Positions 1 through 6,408 are shown, counted from the first letter of the stretch. The stretch: DNA of 11,739 bases from Granulicella sp. (GCA_003133205.1 PKWK01000278.1:1-11739), one strand, 5' to 3'. The notes: generated by a model not told the origin, from the sequence alone. Made by a program: numbers and translations.

Positions 1-416
1 GCGGCCATCTGCGACAGATAGCTCATCGTGCTCTCGGGCACATATGACTGCCAGTTGGTGTTGGTGGTGAACGACACCGCCGTATTCCACGCAAGATAAG
101 GCTCAACGCCCGCCAGGTGCTGCGGATTCAGCCGCACAATCGGAATCACACCCTGCAGTCGCTGAATCGCATACGACAGCAGCAACGTCGCGCAACTGAA
201 GATCAGCATCGCCGCGCCATACTCGGTCCAGCGCATCTCTGCGTCGGGGTTGACGCCGGTGATGCGATACAGCAGCCGCTCTACTGGCCCCAGCACGGGG
301 TCCAGCCAGGTCTTCTTCCGCTCGTAGACGCGCGCCATGTAGAGGCCCAAGGGCTTTGCCGCAAGCAGCAGCAGGACGAAGAAGAACGCAATCTGCAACC
401 AACCATTGGGGGTCAT
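1..416 (-). CDS. kdpA: Potassium-transporting ATPase subunit KdpA, N-terminal part (cut by window edge)
   Basis: This is the K+-translocating subunit of the KdpFABC P-type ATPase in the inner membrane. The first 138 residues are present and the gene continues past base 1. The protein opens with a hydrophobic helix (about residues 5-25) ending AAKPLGLYMARVYE. At residues 115-123 it carries SFTTNTNWQ, the first pore-loop/selectivity-filter signature of KdpA. The start is fixed by a one-base TGATG overlap with kdpF, so the two are probably translationally coupled. The frame is intact within the window. The family call is certain from the motifs; function assumes the unseen remainder is intact. 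Confidence 0.96.
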   Translation of the reverse strand, partial: MTPNGWLQIAFFFVLLLLAAKPLGLYMARVYERKKTWLDPVLGPVERLLYRITGVNPDAEMRWTEYGAAMLIFSCATLLLSYAIQRLQGVIPIVRLNPQHLAGVEPYLAWNTAVSFTTNTNWQSYVPESTMSYLSQMA

Positions 417-502
417 CAGAATTTCTCCGGGCGCAGAAGCGCAAAGACCAGGTAGACCAGCAAGCCGGCGGTCAAGAGGAGTAGAAGGATGTTTTCAAGC
501 AT
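416..502 (-). CDS. kdpF: KdpF, small stabilising subunit of the Kdp ATPase
   Basis: A 28-residue peptide made almost entirely of one membrane helix (LLLLLTAGLLVYLVFALL) ending in RPEKF. Length, composition and the LVYLVFALLRPEKF-type ending match KdpF, the small single-span subunit that stabilises KdpFABC. Its stop shares one base with the kdpA start (TGATG), and its first 8 bases overlap the end of the preceding small ORF, so three reading frames are packed without gaps. The identification rests on sequence pattern and on position directly before kdpA. Confidence 0.92.
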   Translation of the reverse strand: MLENILLLLLTAGLLVYLVFALLRPEKF

Positions 503-599
503 TGTCGCCCCCGCCTTTCAGTGACTGGCAGCCGTGGATATACGCCACGGCGATGACAAAGAACACAAGAGAAACCGTAAGAATGATCAGGTCGAGCAT
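495..599 (-). CDS. 34-residue single-span membrane peptide, first gene of the kdp operon
   Basis: The peptide starts MLDLIILTVSLVFF and has one membrane helix at about residues 3-21, then YIHGCQSLKGGGDNA. The start is preceded by a good ribosome binding site (GGAGG, 5-6 bases upstream). The stop lies inside kdpF with an 8-base overlap (ATGCTTGA), which implies co-translation. From memory, similar short peptides with a helix followed by a Tyr-x-x-Gly-Cys motif occur before kdpF in other bacteria, often left unannotated. A role as an accessory or assembly peptide of the Kdp complex is inferred from position only. Confidence 0.72.
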   Translation of the reverse strand: MLDLIILTVSLVFFVIAVAYIHGCQSLKGGGDNA

Positions 600-611
600 C
601 TGCGCCTCCAG

Positions 612-728
612 TTACCAACTGCCTTGTTTCATTCCCCACCAGTACACAAGCCCAAGCGAGGCGGTCGTCTGTGATTTACTCAACACGCCCGTCTGGTCCG
701 TCAGGAAGAATGGTTGATTGATTCCAGT
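612..728 (-). pseudogene. C-terminal scrap of a second outer-membrane beta-barrel (porin-like) gene
   Basis: One frame reads TGINQPFFLTDQTGVL, then an alternating aromatic/hydrophobic end, SLGLVYWWGMKQGSW, before a TAA. That ending looks like the closing strand and terminal aromatic of an outer-membrane beta-barrel. The frame is closed on its upstream side by a TGA at 731-729, and there is no convincing start codon or ribosome site, so it is read as the decayed 3' end of a gene. It stops 12 bases before the 34-residue peptide that leads into kdpF, which suggests a porin gene once headed the kdp operon. It is not a copy of the intact porin next door, whose C-terminus differs. A short expressed peptide from an internal GTG cannot be excluded. 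Confidence 0.45.
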
Positions 729-731
729 TCA

Positions 732-906
732 AAACATCTGCCTTGAAGCCTCTTTAGGCGGTTGCCTCAATGCAACATGCAACGTGCGTGTGGTACAAAC
801 GGATATTTCAAAATCTTTATGCAAGTAAATGGCCATTCGTTCTGCCGGGTTAGCGTTTGGGCCCGAAGAAGGCTACGAACCCTGCGGAGCCAGCGCCTCG
901 ACACCG
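732..906. other. Spacer between the intact porin and the porin scrap
   Basis: I see no convincing gene here. The stretch just after the porin stop shows no clear hairpin plus T-run, so a rho-independent terminator cannot be claimed. The AT-rich part around 790-830 could hold the promoter of the kdp operon, but no good -10/-35 pair stands out. Short minus-strand frames (for example one starting MAIYLHKDFE) lack a ribosome site and are not called. Confidence 0.3.
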
Positions 907-2307
907 CTATTTTGTGATATTGCTGCCGAAGATGAAGCCGAATTCAAGTACGGCCCGGAATTGGCTCTGATCCGTTCCCTTCGTGCCAAAGACATCTCCA
1001 CCCGTGGAGTTGCTTGCGTGCACCCACGCGAGATCGCTGCGAAGGTACATGCCTCCTTTTTGGTAGGTTGGCGTCGCGGTGAAAGTGGTGCCTGCGCTGC
1101 CCGATCCAAAACCCAACAAGTTGACCGATCCATCGGTTGCACTCCCAGAACTCGTAAGATATTCCCAGCGCAGCGGAAGCGAGAAACCGCTCTTGAATGC
1201 GTAGCTGACATTCAACGCGCAGCCAGTTGCGGATGTGCTCTTGGGGACGCCTACCTTCAAGTTGGTCGGCAGTTTGCTGTACTGGAAGTACGGCTGCACG
1301 ATCCATGGGCCCTTGGTGTACGTATAGATCACCACGTGCATATAGCTGTTGTTCTGCACCGGTGTGGCCGTCGTTTGATAGGCGGTCTGCCCGAGGTTTC
1401 CCATCCCGTCGTACACCAGACTATGAGGCCCGTTCGCATAGGTCACAGAGCCCGAGAGCCACGAGTAGCGGTTGGAATAGTAACCGTCGTTCCAACTGAT
1501 TGCGCCGCTTAGGTGCTTGCCCACTGTCTGGTTTATTTGGATACCGCGATTGATGGCATTTTCCTGGTTCCAAACGATGCCGCGCTCGATGTTGAAGTTT
1601 TGGTACGTAAACGTGGACTCGGCGCCCATCAGCGTGGGAAGAGAGCCGATTACGAACTGTGTGGTAGCTCCTGCCTGCAACTTCAGGAAAGCGACCGGAA
1701 CGGGCCCATAGAAATTGTTCACGGTATTTTGGGCGTTAACAAACGGCACTGAAAGTGTCGGCATTGTATAGGCGCCAGCCTGGATGTAGTACTGGAGCTT
1801 TCCGTCTGCTTTTTGAATGAAGATCTGACCGTTGCTCAGAGTAGCTTGCGCCTTGTCGTCTCCCGGCACGGAATTGTTCTGGAACTGCGCGAAACCGGTC
1901 ACGATGCCGTTGACGGACAGTTTGCCCAACGGTCCGGCATCAAAGATCGCCGGCGGCAGCCATTGCAGCGGACCCGTGAGAACGAATGTGGAAAGCGGGG
2001 CTGGCGCGGCTTCTGGTGCTGGGGCAGGCGCAGGCGCGGCAGCTGGTGGTGGAGCGGGTGTGGCGGCCTGCACATCCTGCGTATCTGACGACGCACTGGA
2101 ACTGGCGAGGTCGCCGGAAGCATAGGACGCGACTGTGAAGGTTGCGAGGATGGCCAGTACGGCAAGGTGGCGAACAAAGCGGGGGGAGTTTGTCGGAATA
2201 ATAATGGGAGTCTCTCTTTCATCTCCGTCAACGGAATAACCATTGTGAGTCGTGAGTTCATTCAACAGTCCACCCAATGGGGGTGAACGAAACCGTAAGT
2301 AAGACAT
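907..2307 (-). CDS. Outer-membrane beta-barrel porin (OmpL-like)
   Basis: The protein (466 residues if started at the ATG at 2307) has a hydrophobic signal-peptide core preceded by Arg/His (RFVRHLAVLAILATF, about residues 44-58) and a likely cleavage after ASYA. An Ala/Pro-rich linker follows (about residues 82-105), then about 350 residues rich in Gly, Asn, Tyr and alternating hydrophobics, such as FLKLQAGATTQFVIGSLPTL and WNQENAINRGIQI, typical of OmpL-like porins. The C-terminus ends in FRAVLEFGFIFGSNITK. Position between kdpE and kdpF suggests a channel for ion entry, possibly K+, across the outer membrane; that is inference. The start is doubtful: no ribosome site precedes 2307, and the leader before the signal core is unusually long (about 45 residues). 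Confidence 0.85.
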   Translation of the reverse strand: MSYLRFRSPPLGGLLNELTTHNGYSVDGDERETPIIIPTNSPRFVRHLAVLAILATFTVASYASGDLASSSASSDTQDVQAATPAPPPAAAPAPAPAPEAAPAPLSTFVLTGPLQWLPPAIFDAGPLGKLSVNGIVTGFAQFQNNSVPGDDKAQATLSNGQIFIQKADGKLQYYIQAGAYTMPTLSVPFVNAQNTVNNFYGPVPVAFLKLQAGATTQFVIGSLPTLMGAESTFTYQNFNIERGIVWNQENAINRGIQINQTVGKHLSGAISWNDGYYSNRYSWLSGSVTYANGPHSLVYDGMGNLGQTAYQTTATPVQNNSYMHVVIYTYTKGPWIVQPYFQYSKLPTNLKVGVPKSTSATGCALNVSYAFKSGFSLPLRWEYLTSSGSATDGSVNLLGFGSGSAGTTFTATPTYQKGGMYLRSDLAWVHASNSTGGDVFGTKGTDQSQFRAVLEFGFIFGSNITK

Positions 2308-2326
2308 CAAGAAAGTGCAAGAAAGT
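2308..2326 (-). promoter_or_regulatory. Tandem 9-bp direct repeat at the porin start, candidate response-regulator site
   Basis: On the plus strand CAAGAAAGT occurs at 2308-2316 and again at 2318-2326, exactly 10 bp apart. OmpR-family regulators such as KdpE characteristically bind direct half-sites with about one helical turn of spacing, and a kdpE-type gene lies just upstream. The assignment to KdpE is inference. The repeat abuts the first ATG of the porin ORF, which would fit a porin start lying further downstream. Confidence 0.35.
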
Positions 2327-2363
2327 CATAAATAAAGGTTCATATCTACCGCACCTTCGAGCA

Positions 2364-2388
2364 GGAAGCGGCTATAGGTCCCGCTTCC
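2364..2388. other. Inverted repeat enclosing the stop codon of the 50-residue peptide
   Basis: GGAAGCGG (2364-2371) pairs with CCGCTTCC (2381-2388) across a 9-base loop. On the plus strand it is followed by a pyrimidine run rich in T, which would resemble a terminator for rightward transcription, although no plus-strand gene ends here. On the minus strand, where the genes are, it has no T-run and encloses the TAG of the small ORF. It could therefore act as a transcript-stabilising or attenuating hairpin between that ORF and the porin. Confidence 0.45.
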
Positions 2389-2524
2389 TCTTTTCTGTCT
2401 TACGAGGGAGGCGGACCAATACATACACCATGTATATGTTGAAGACAACGCAGATCACGGCCAGGATTGTCCACCCAGTCGAGAAGTTTGCGCCACCAAC
2501 GGACAATGCAGCTATCGCACTCAT
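2372..2524 (-). CDS. 50-residue single-span membrane peptide of unknown function
   Basis: The peptide starts MSAIAALSVGGANF, has one strong membrane helix at about residues 18-37 (WTILAVICVVFNIYMVYVLV), and ends with a very basic tail (RLPRKTEKRKRDL). By the positive-inside rule the tail should be cytoplasmic. It lies between kdpE and the porin on the same strand, so it is probably part of the same regulon. The ribosome site is weak, which lowers confidence, but helix plus basic tail is not what a random ORF usually gives. I do not recognise a family. Confidence 0.5.
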   Translation of the reverse strand: MSAIAALSVGGANFSTGWTILAVICVVFNIYMVYVLVRLPRKTEKRKRDL

Positions 2525-2659
2525 AATCTGAAGACTAGAGCGCTACGGCTAATAAAGTCCTGAAGATTGTCTAAATTGTTCCTAAAGAGAATGAGGCCGT
2601 CTTGATACCGTTTCTGAGGTCAGAGGTGAACGCATGAAGCGCCGGAGGCACTGCACCTA

Positions 2660-3358
2660 TCATTTCCCAGAGGATAATTGGAATCGGTACCCAAGCCATG
2701 GCTCAGTCACAATGTAACGAGGCCGGGTGGGGTTAGGTTCGATCTTCTTGCGAATCTGGTTGACTACGACATGCAGATACTCAACCTCATCGCCATAGTC
2801 CGGCCCCCAAACAGCTTGGAGAATCTTCGCGTGGGGAATGGAAACATTCGCGTTGGCAATCAGATAGTTGAATACCTCAAATTGTTTGGGAGTTAGGCGG
2901 ACATCCTTGCCGTTCGTTGAAACGTGGTGACTGTCCAGATCCACGGTGATTCCGTCGAATGTGATTAGTTGAGGTCCCTGCCGCGGTACCATTGGCGCGC
3001 GCCGCAGGTTGGCTCGGATGCGCGCCAGCAGTTCCGGCATGCTGAAGGGTTTTGTAACGTAGTCATCGGCACCTGCGTCGAGAGCTTCGATTCTGTCCGG
3101 TTCCTCCTTGCGAATCGTCAGCATAATAATTCTGACGTCGGAGTGCTCGCGAATAGAACGGCACGCTTCTACTCCACCGATTCCCGGCATGTTGCGGTCC
3201 AAAATTATCAGATCGTAGCGCTCTTCTCGGATTTTCTCCAGTGCCACTTCGCCGCTTCGTGCGTCTTCTACGATGTAGCCTTGTTTGGTTAGTGCCGCTT
3301 TCATCACGCGCCGTAACTGGGGCTCATCATCCACAACGAGAATCCTTGCCACCTTCAT
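2660..3358 (-). CDS. kdpE: KdpE-type OmpR-family response regulator
   Basis: A 232-residue DNA-binding regulator, full length for the family. The N-terminal receiver has all the expected residues: acidic pair D10/D11, phospho-acceptor D54 (LIILDRNMPG), T81 and K103 (VTKPF). The C-terminal winged helix contains LTPKQFEVFNYLIANAN and ends in a typical WLGYRFQL hairpin. The start at 3358 is chosen over a longer frame because it begins MKVARILVVDDE, overlaps the kinase stop as ATGA, and has GGAG upstream. The partner kinase is the adjacent gene. Targets are expected to be the kdp operon and perhaps the porin, by analogy with known KdpDE. Confidence 0.93.
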   Translation of the reverse strand: MKVARILVVDDEPQLRRVMKAALTKQGYIVEDARSGEVALEKIREERYDLIILDRNMPGIGGVEACRSIREHSDVRIIMLTIRKEEPDRIEALDAGADDYVTKPFSMPELLARIRANLRRAPMVPRQGPQLITFDGITVDLDSHHVSTNGKDVRLTPKQFEVFNYLIANANVSIPHAKILQAVWGPDYGDEVEYLHVVVNQIRKKIEPNPTRPRYIVTEPWLGYRFQLSSGK

Positions 3359-4851
3359 GATTGTTTCTCTCCTTGGAATACGGGCAGCGTCAGCGAAAAC
3401 TGCACGCCGCCTTCTGCTGTATTTTCCACCCGCAACTTTCCGTGATGCGCGACCACGATGTCGCGCGCTATGCTTAACCCCATTCCAGTGCCTGGGGTGC
3501 ATTCTTGCGTTTGTCTCCCTCTGTAGAAGCGCTCGAAGATAGCATCAAGTTCGTCCGGGGGTATGCCCGGGCCATGGTCTCGAACCTCAATTGACACTGT
3601 ATCGCCGATCTGTCTCGCGTGTACCTCAATCGGAGTCTCGGGAGGAGAATACTTGACGGCATTGCCGAGCAGTTGCCGCAGGGCGAGACCAATCATATCC
3701 GGATCGGCATAGACAGACTTAATGCCATGCTCAATCTCAACCTTCAATGGGCGACTGTCCAAAAGGGTTCTCATTCGGCGAAGAGAAGGGTGAATGAGGT
3801 CCGGCACGAGTAGCTGACGCCGCCTGATTCGTGGCTTGCCTGGTTCGATTCTGGCCATATCCGTGGTTTCGCTGATCATCTCGCCGAGTTTGTCCGACTC
3901 CTCTTCAACTACGGCCAAGAAATCATCTTCTTCCGCATCGTGGCGGTATTCGGAGCGCACGGTCGTAATAGCGCTCTTGATGGAGGTGAGAGGAGTGAGG
4001 AAGTCGTGCGCCAGGACATCGAGAAGAGTGCTCCGCAATCTTTCGTTTCGTCGTGCCACCTCCATCCTGCCAAGAGCAACCTGTTGGCCGGCACGTTCGA
4101 TCGTGATTGCGGCCAAATTTGCGATAGCTCGTGCAGCTGGTTCTGATAGTGCCGGGCCTACCGCGCCCAGACTGCCGAGATTTCTTCCCCCGAGCGCAAC
4201 CGGGACGACAACCAGCTCAATACCAGCCGGAGTCAATGGCTTTCGTGACACAAACCACGCGGCTTCACCAATGGCAACTGATCGTAGCATTTCGTTCTCG
4301 ACACTCTGCTCTCCACCGTTTGCCACATGGATATCTCCCGTCGATCTATCGCAAAAAACGACGGCACTGAAATCAAACTGCTTCTTAACGCTCATCGCTA
4401 TCTGGGGTCCAAGTTCCTTTGTGGTATCAACCAGCATCAGCGATAAGCTCAGCTGATAGAGGTGCTCGACTTCGATTCTTCTGGCCTGTGCCTCGGCAGT
4501 CCGACGTCGGGAATCTGAAGACAGTGTGCTGGCAGTGATTGCTATCACCATAAAAACAAAGAGCGCTACCCAGTTCTGCGGATCGGCCAATGTGAGCGAC
4601 AGGATCGGCGGAAGGAAGAAGTAATTGAGACAGAGCATCCCCGCCACTGAAGTCACAATCGATTCAGCCAGGCCCCATCTGGCTGCCACTACGAGTACTG
4701 CCAGTACATAGGCAAAGCCTGCAATCAAACCATTGACGTGCAGCACGGAGAACGCAATCCACGTGATTGCAGCATCAAGCCCTAGACAGACTATGGACCT
4801 TAGCACTTGCATGCCAGGACGCTGAGCGGTTTCATATGTCGCGGAGTTCAT
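3355..4851 (-). CDS. KdpD-like sensor histidine kinase, short form lacking the N-terminal KdpD and Usp domains
   Basis: A 498-residue membrane kinase. Residues about 18-110 form the four-helix DUF4118 membrane unit of KdpD, followed by a GAF-like linker (about 130-255). The HisKA H-box is AHDFLTPLTS, with phospho-acceptor H282. The ATPase domain shows the N-box (LLGNAVKYSP, N397), G1 (DHGPGIP, 425-431), F-box (FERFYRG) and G2 (GTGMGLSIA, 454-462). All catalytic motifs are intact. E. coli KdpD is about 900 residues; the N-terminal KdpD domain with its P-loop and the universal-stress domain are absent here. The stop overlaps kdpE by ATGA, giving a two-gene translationally coupled unit. The start has no strong ribosome site. 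Confidence 0.92.
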   Translation of the reverse strand: MNSATYETAQRPGMQVLRSIVCLGLDAAITWIAFSVLHVNGLIAGFAYVLAVLVVAARWGLAESIVTSVAGMLCLNYFFLPPILSLTLADPQNWVALFVFMVIAITASTLSSDSRRRTAEAQARRIEVEHLYQLSLSLMLVDTTKELGPQIAMSVKKQFDFSAVVFCDRSTGDIHVANGGEQSVENEMLRSVAIGEAAWFVSRKPLTPAGIELVVVPVALGGRNLGSLGAVGPALSEPAARAIANLAAITIERAGQQVALGRMEVARRNERLRSTLLDVLAHDFLTPLTSIKSAITTVRSEYRHDAEEDDFLAVVEEESDKLGEMISETTDMARIEPGKPRIRRRQLLVPDLIHPSLRRMRTLLDSRPLKVEIEHGIKSVYADPDMIGLALRQLLGNAVKYSPPETPIEVHARQIGDTVSIEVRDHGPGIPPDELDAIFERFYRGRQTQECTPGTGMGLSIARDIVVAHHGKLRVENTAEGGVQFSLTLPVFQGEKQS

Positions 4852-4875
4852 ATAGCTGGTGTCGCGAAGATGATT

Positions 4876-4971
4876 CTAGTCCCTACCAGTAGACCTCCCC
4901 AGGCTCATGGCATGCATTGAGAGCTTGTAGCCCGTTTCCCAACCCACACCTTCTGGAACAGCGCAGCACAT
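4876..4971 (-). CDS. Possible 31-residue leader peptide upstream of the histidine kinase
   Basis: A short ORF starting MCCAVPEGVGWE sits 24 bases before the kinase start and has a strong AGGAGG ribosome site 9 bases before its ATG, much better than that of the kinase itself. The composition (Cys, Gly, Met-rich) gives no family. It may be a leader or coupling peptide for the kinase, or chance. Only the ribosome site and position support it. Confidence 0.25.
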   Translation of the reverse strand: MCCAVPEGVGWETGYKLSMHAMSLGRSTGRD

Positions 4972-5286
4972 CAATTTCGCCCTCCTATTTCAGCAGATTG
5001 CAGGATCCGCAGCGGTCGGCTTTTTGGAACAATCTTGCGCAGGGTCTGGAGGTCGGCCGAAGCCGGAGTGTCGGAATGGCGGGAGCTTAGCGCGAAGTGA
5101 GAAGCGAAGCTCCCTAAATGCGGCATCTGACCAGTTCGAGTTTCCCGCGCACGCCTTCGGCGGATGAGACCCTGGGCAGCCTAGACCTTCGATCAAATCG
5201 GCGGCGGCAAAATGTTGCATACGGTGGCGGAATTGATTGTATTCAGCACATCCTCTCAGCGGTGGTTAGTGCAATGTTGGCGGCGG
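4972..5286. other. Intergenic stretch between the kdp block and the accessory operon
   Basis: No convincing gene. A plus-strand frame from 5118 and minus-strand frames lack ribosome sites and family resemblance, and the former overlaps the 70-residue gene. The stretch holds the hairpin at 5081-5114 and a small CGGC-CGAA-GCCG stem near 5055-5066. It probably marks the boundary between core kdp genes and acquired DNA, although no attachment-site repeat is visible. Confidence 0.4.
5081..5114. repeat. Hairpin with 8-bp perfect arms
   Basis: GGGAGCTT (5081-5088) pairs with AAGCTCCC (5107-5114). Inside, CGC (5091-5093) can pair with GCG (5104-5106) after a two-base bulge. Neither side carries a T-run, so it is not a classic terminator. 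It could be a structured RNA element or a recombination-type palindrome at the edge of the accessory region. Confidence 0.45.
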
Positions 5287-5499
5287 TCACCTCGCCGGTG
5301 AAGGAGCGATCAGCGTTGTGACCGGGTCCTGGGAATGTCCATCCCAAACATGGACCCGCAACTGGCCTTCGTAAACTTCGATAAAGACCTGGCTGGGTTG
5401 ATCCTCTGCATCGGTCGGGTTTGACTCGAAACCACTGATACCGATTTCAATGCCGTCGCAGCCGTAGCCGAGACGCTTTCCATCCAATTCAATACGCAT
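5287..5499 (-). CDS. Conserved-looking hypothetical protein, 70 residues
   Basis: The protein starts MRIELDGKRLGYGCDGIEIG and continues with an acidic middle and a beta-rich segment (QVFIEVYEGQLRVHVWDG). No membrane span or known motif is visible. An AAGGGA site lies about 6 bases before the ATG. It is the third gene of a minus-strand operon after the 150- and 86-residue genes, with a 48-base gap to the latter. It looks like a small soluble beta-rich protein. I do not recognise a function. Confidence 0.68.
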   Translation of the reverse strand: MRIELDGKRLGYGCDGIEIGISGFESNPTDAEDQPSQVFIEVYEGQLRVHVWDGHSQDPVTTLIAPSPAR

Positions 5500-5547
5500 G
5501 ATGTCCCTTCAAGAATTGAGCCGTAGCCAATCGTGGATCGGCAGATT

Positions 5548-5808
5548 TTACTTCGTCTCTGCCGTCTTATCCGCCGCGGCAAATTCGCGGTTGAGGATTG
5601 CCACCTCACGGCGAAACCGCGAGATCCCGCCCTCTGGAACGTAAAGGCTTCGACCCTCCGGCGTTGGGAGGCTGCCCGCGTAGCCGCGCATGTTATAAAA
5701 CAACTGCCCCACTTTGACACCCCTCAGCATGACGTTGTAGCGCGGCGTGGTTTCCAACATCTCACAGCCTTGACGTGTTTCGATCAGTTCGATGGCTGGC
5801 TTTGCCAC
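5548..5808 (-). CDS. Hypothetical protein, 86 residues
   Basis: It starts at a GTG at 5808 (MAKPAIELIETR), preceded by GGAG at good spacing; this site lies in the 9-base gap after the stop of the 150-residue gene. The core PRYNVMLRGVKVGQLFYNMR (23-41), then GYAGSLPTPEG, suggests a compact beta fold, followed by a C-terminal helix (ISRFRREVAILNREFAAA). There are no catalytic motifs, membrane segments or signal peptide. Tight spacing to the upstream gene argues for co-transcription. I do not recognise a named family; similar small proteins may be typical of mobile elements. Confidence 0.75.
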   Translation of the reverse strand: MAKPAIELIETRQGCEMLETTPRYNVMLRGVKVGQLFYNMRGYAGSLPTPEGRSLYVPEGGISRFRREVAILNREFAAADKTAETK

Positions 5809-5817
5809 TGGGACTCC

Positions 5818-6270
5818 TTATTTGGAACTCGGTTGAGAATCAGGCGGGGATGTGGGGGAGACGGAGTGTTTTGCCTCCGGATGCGTTTCCTCCAACCCGC
5901 AGTCAAAGCAGAAGCCGTTGCCTGCAAGATCGTTGTAGGGATGGCTTGCGTTGCCACGTGCCGCCATCTCTTTGCGGACATGGGGCGCGTGCAGGGCGGG
6001 ATGATGAACGGTGTAGGTCCGGTCTTGATGGCGCTGACCCCCTACTGCGCTGAGGGCCAAAGTATCCCAGTAGCCATGAGAGCCATCTGCTTTGCAGAAC
6101 TGGCAGGAGCAACCGCCTGGGCATGCGCGCCACAGTTCCACGGGCAACGGCACAAAGATGGTGTCATTGATGCGGGTGATCGGCAAGTACAGCTGAGGAA
6201 TCTGGTATGTGGATCCGCTGGCAAGACCAGTAACAGGGCTGAGATGGTTTACATACTGAAATAGCTTCAT
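5818..6270 (-). CDS. Cys/His-rich hypothetical protein, 150 residues, first gene of the operon
   Basis: The start at 6270 (MKLFQYVNHLSP) is chosen because a GGAGG site lies 5 bases upstream; the longer open frame has no such site. The N-terminal half is beta-rich (YQIPQLYLP, IFVPLPVELW). C50, C54, C56 and C59 form a Cx3CxCx2C cluster, followed by GYWDTLAL, a YTVHHPALH stretch (His 89, 90, 94) and a second pair C121/C124. Together these could bind zinc. The last 15 residues are a Ser/Pro-rich tail. It heads a three-gene operon divergent from the LuxR-type regulator. The function is unknown to me; metal binding is inferred from Cys/His spacing. Confidence 0.8.
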   Translation of the reverse strand: MKLFQYVNHLSPVTGLASGSTYQIPQLYLPITRINDTIFVPLPVELWRACPGGCSCQFCKADGSHGYWDTLALSAVGGQRHQDRTYTVHHPALHAPHVRKEMAARGNASHPYNDLAGNGFCFDCGLEETHPEAKHSVSPTSPPDSQPSSK

Positions 6271-6316
6271 TGGGCCTCCAGAAATGGCCTCGCTAGGCGG
6301 CCTTATTGAGCTAATA

Positions 6317-6356
6317 GGGCGCAAAAGCGTCTGTCCCAAATAGGACAGAGTCGCCC
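6317..6356. promoter_or_regulatory. Candidate operator between divergent operon and LuxR-type regulator
   Basis: TCTGTCC (6330-6336) and GGACAGA (6343-6349) are perfect 7-bp inverted arms around a 6-base AT-rich centre. GGGCG (6317-6321) and CGCCC (6352-6356) form an outer, off-centre pair. The site lies about 60 bp before the operon start and about 90 bp before the regulator start, where a shared repressor or activator site would be expected. Binding by the LuxR-type protein is inference. Confidence 0.45.
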
Positions 6357-6408
6357 GCAAGTTACTGATAAATAGAGACACTTACAACTTTTGGGGGATC
6401 ATTAACAG

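Noticed and set aside
829..1512. Long plus-strand ORF (227 codons)
   Set aside because: It lies antisense to the porin, reads as low-structure Arg/His/Cys-rich sequence without motifs, and has no ribosome site; it is a shadow of the porin.
2571..2663. 30-codon minus-strand ORF overlapping the kdpE stop by ATGA
   Set aside because: The overlap is suggestive, but the product (MIGAVPPALHAF...) has no membrane span or motif and no ribosome site beyond chance; too weak to call.
3836..4456. Plus-strand ORF of 206 codons
   Set aside because: Antisense to the histidine kinase, Ser/Arg-rich, no family resemblance.
5118..5321. Plus-strand ORF of 67 codons in the intergenic stretch
   Set aside because: No ribosome site, overlaps the 70-residue minus-strand gene and shows no protein-like pattern.
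5533..6264. Plus-strand ORF of 243 codons
   Set aside because: Antisense to the 86- and 150-residue genes, which have good ribosome sites and sensible sequences.
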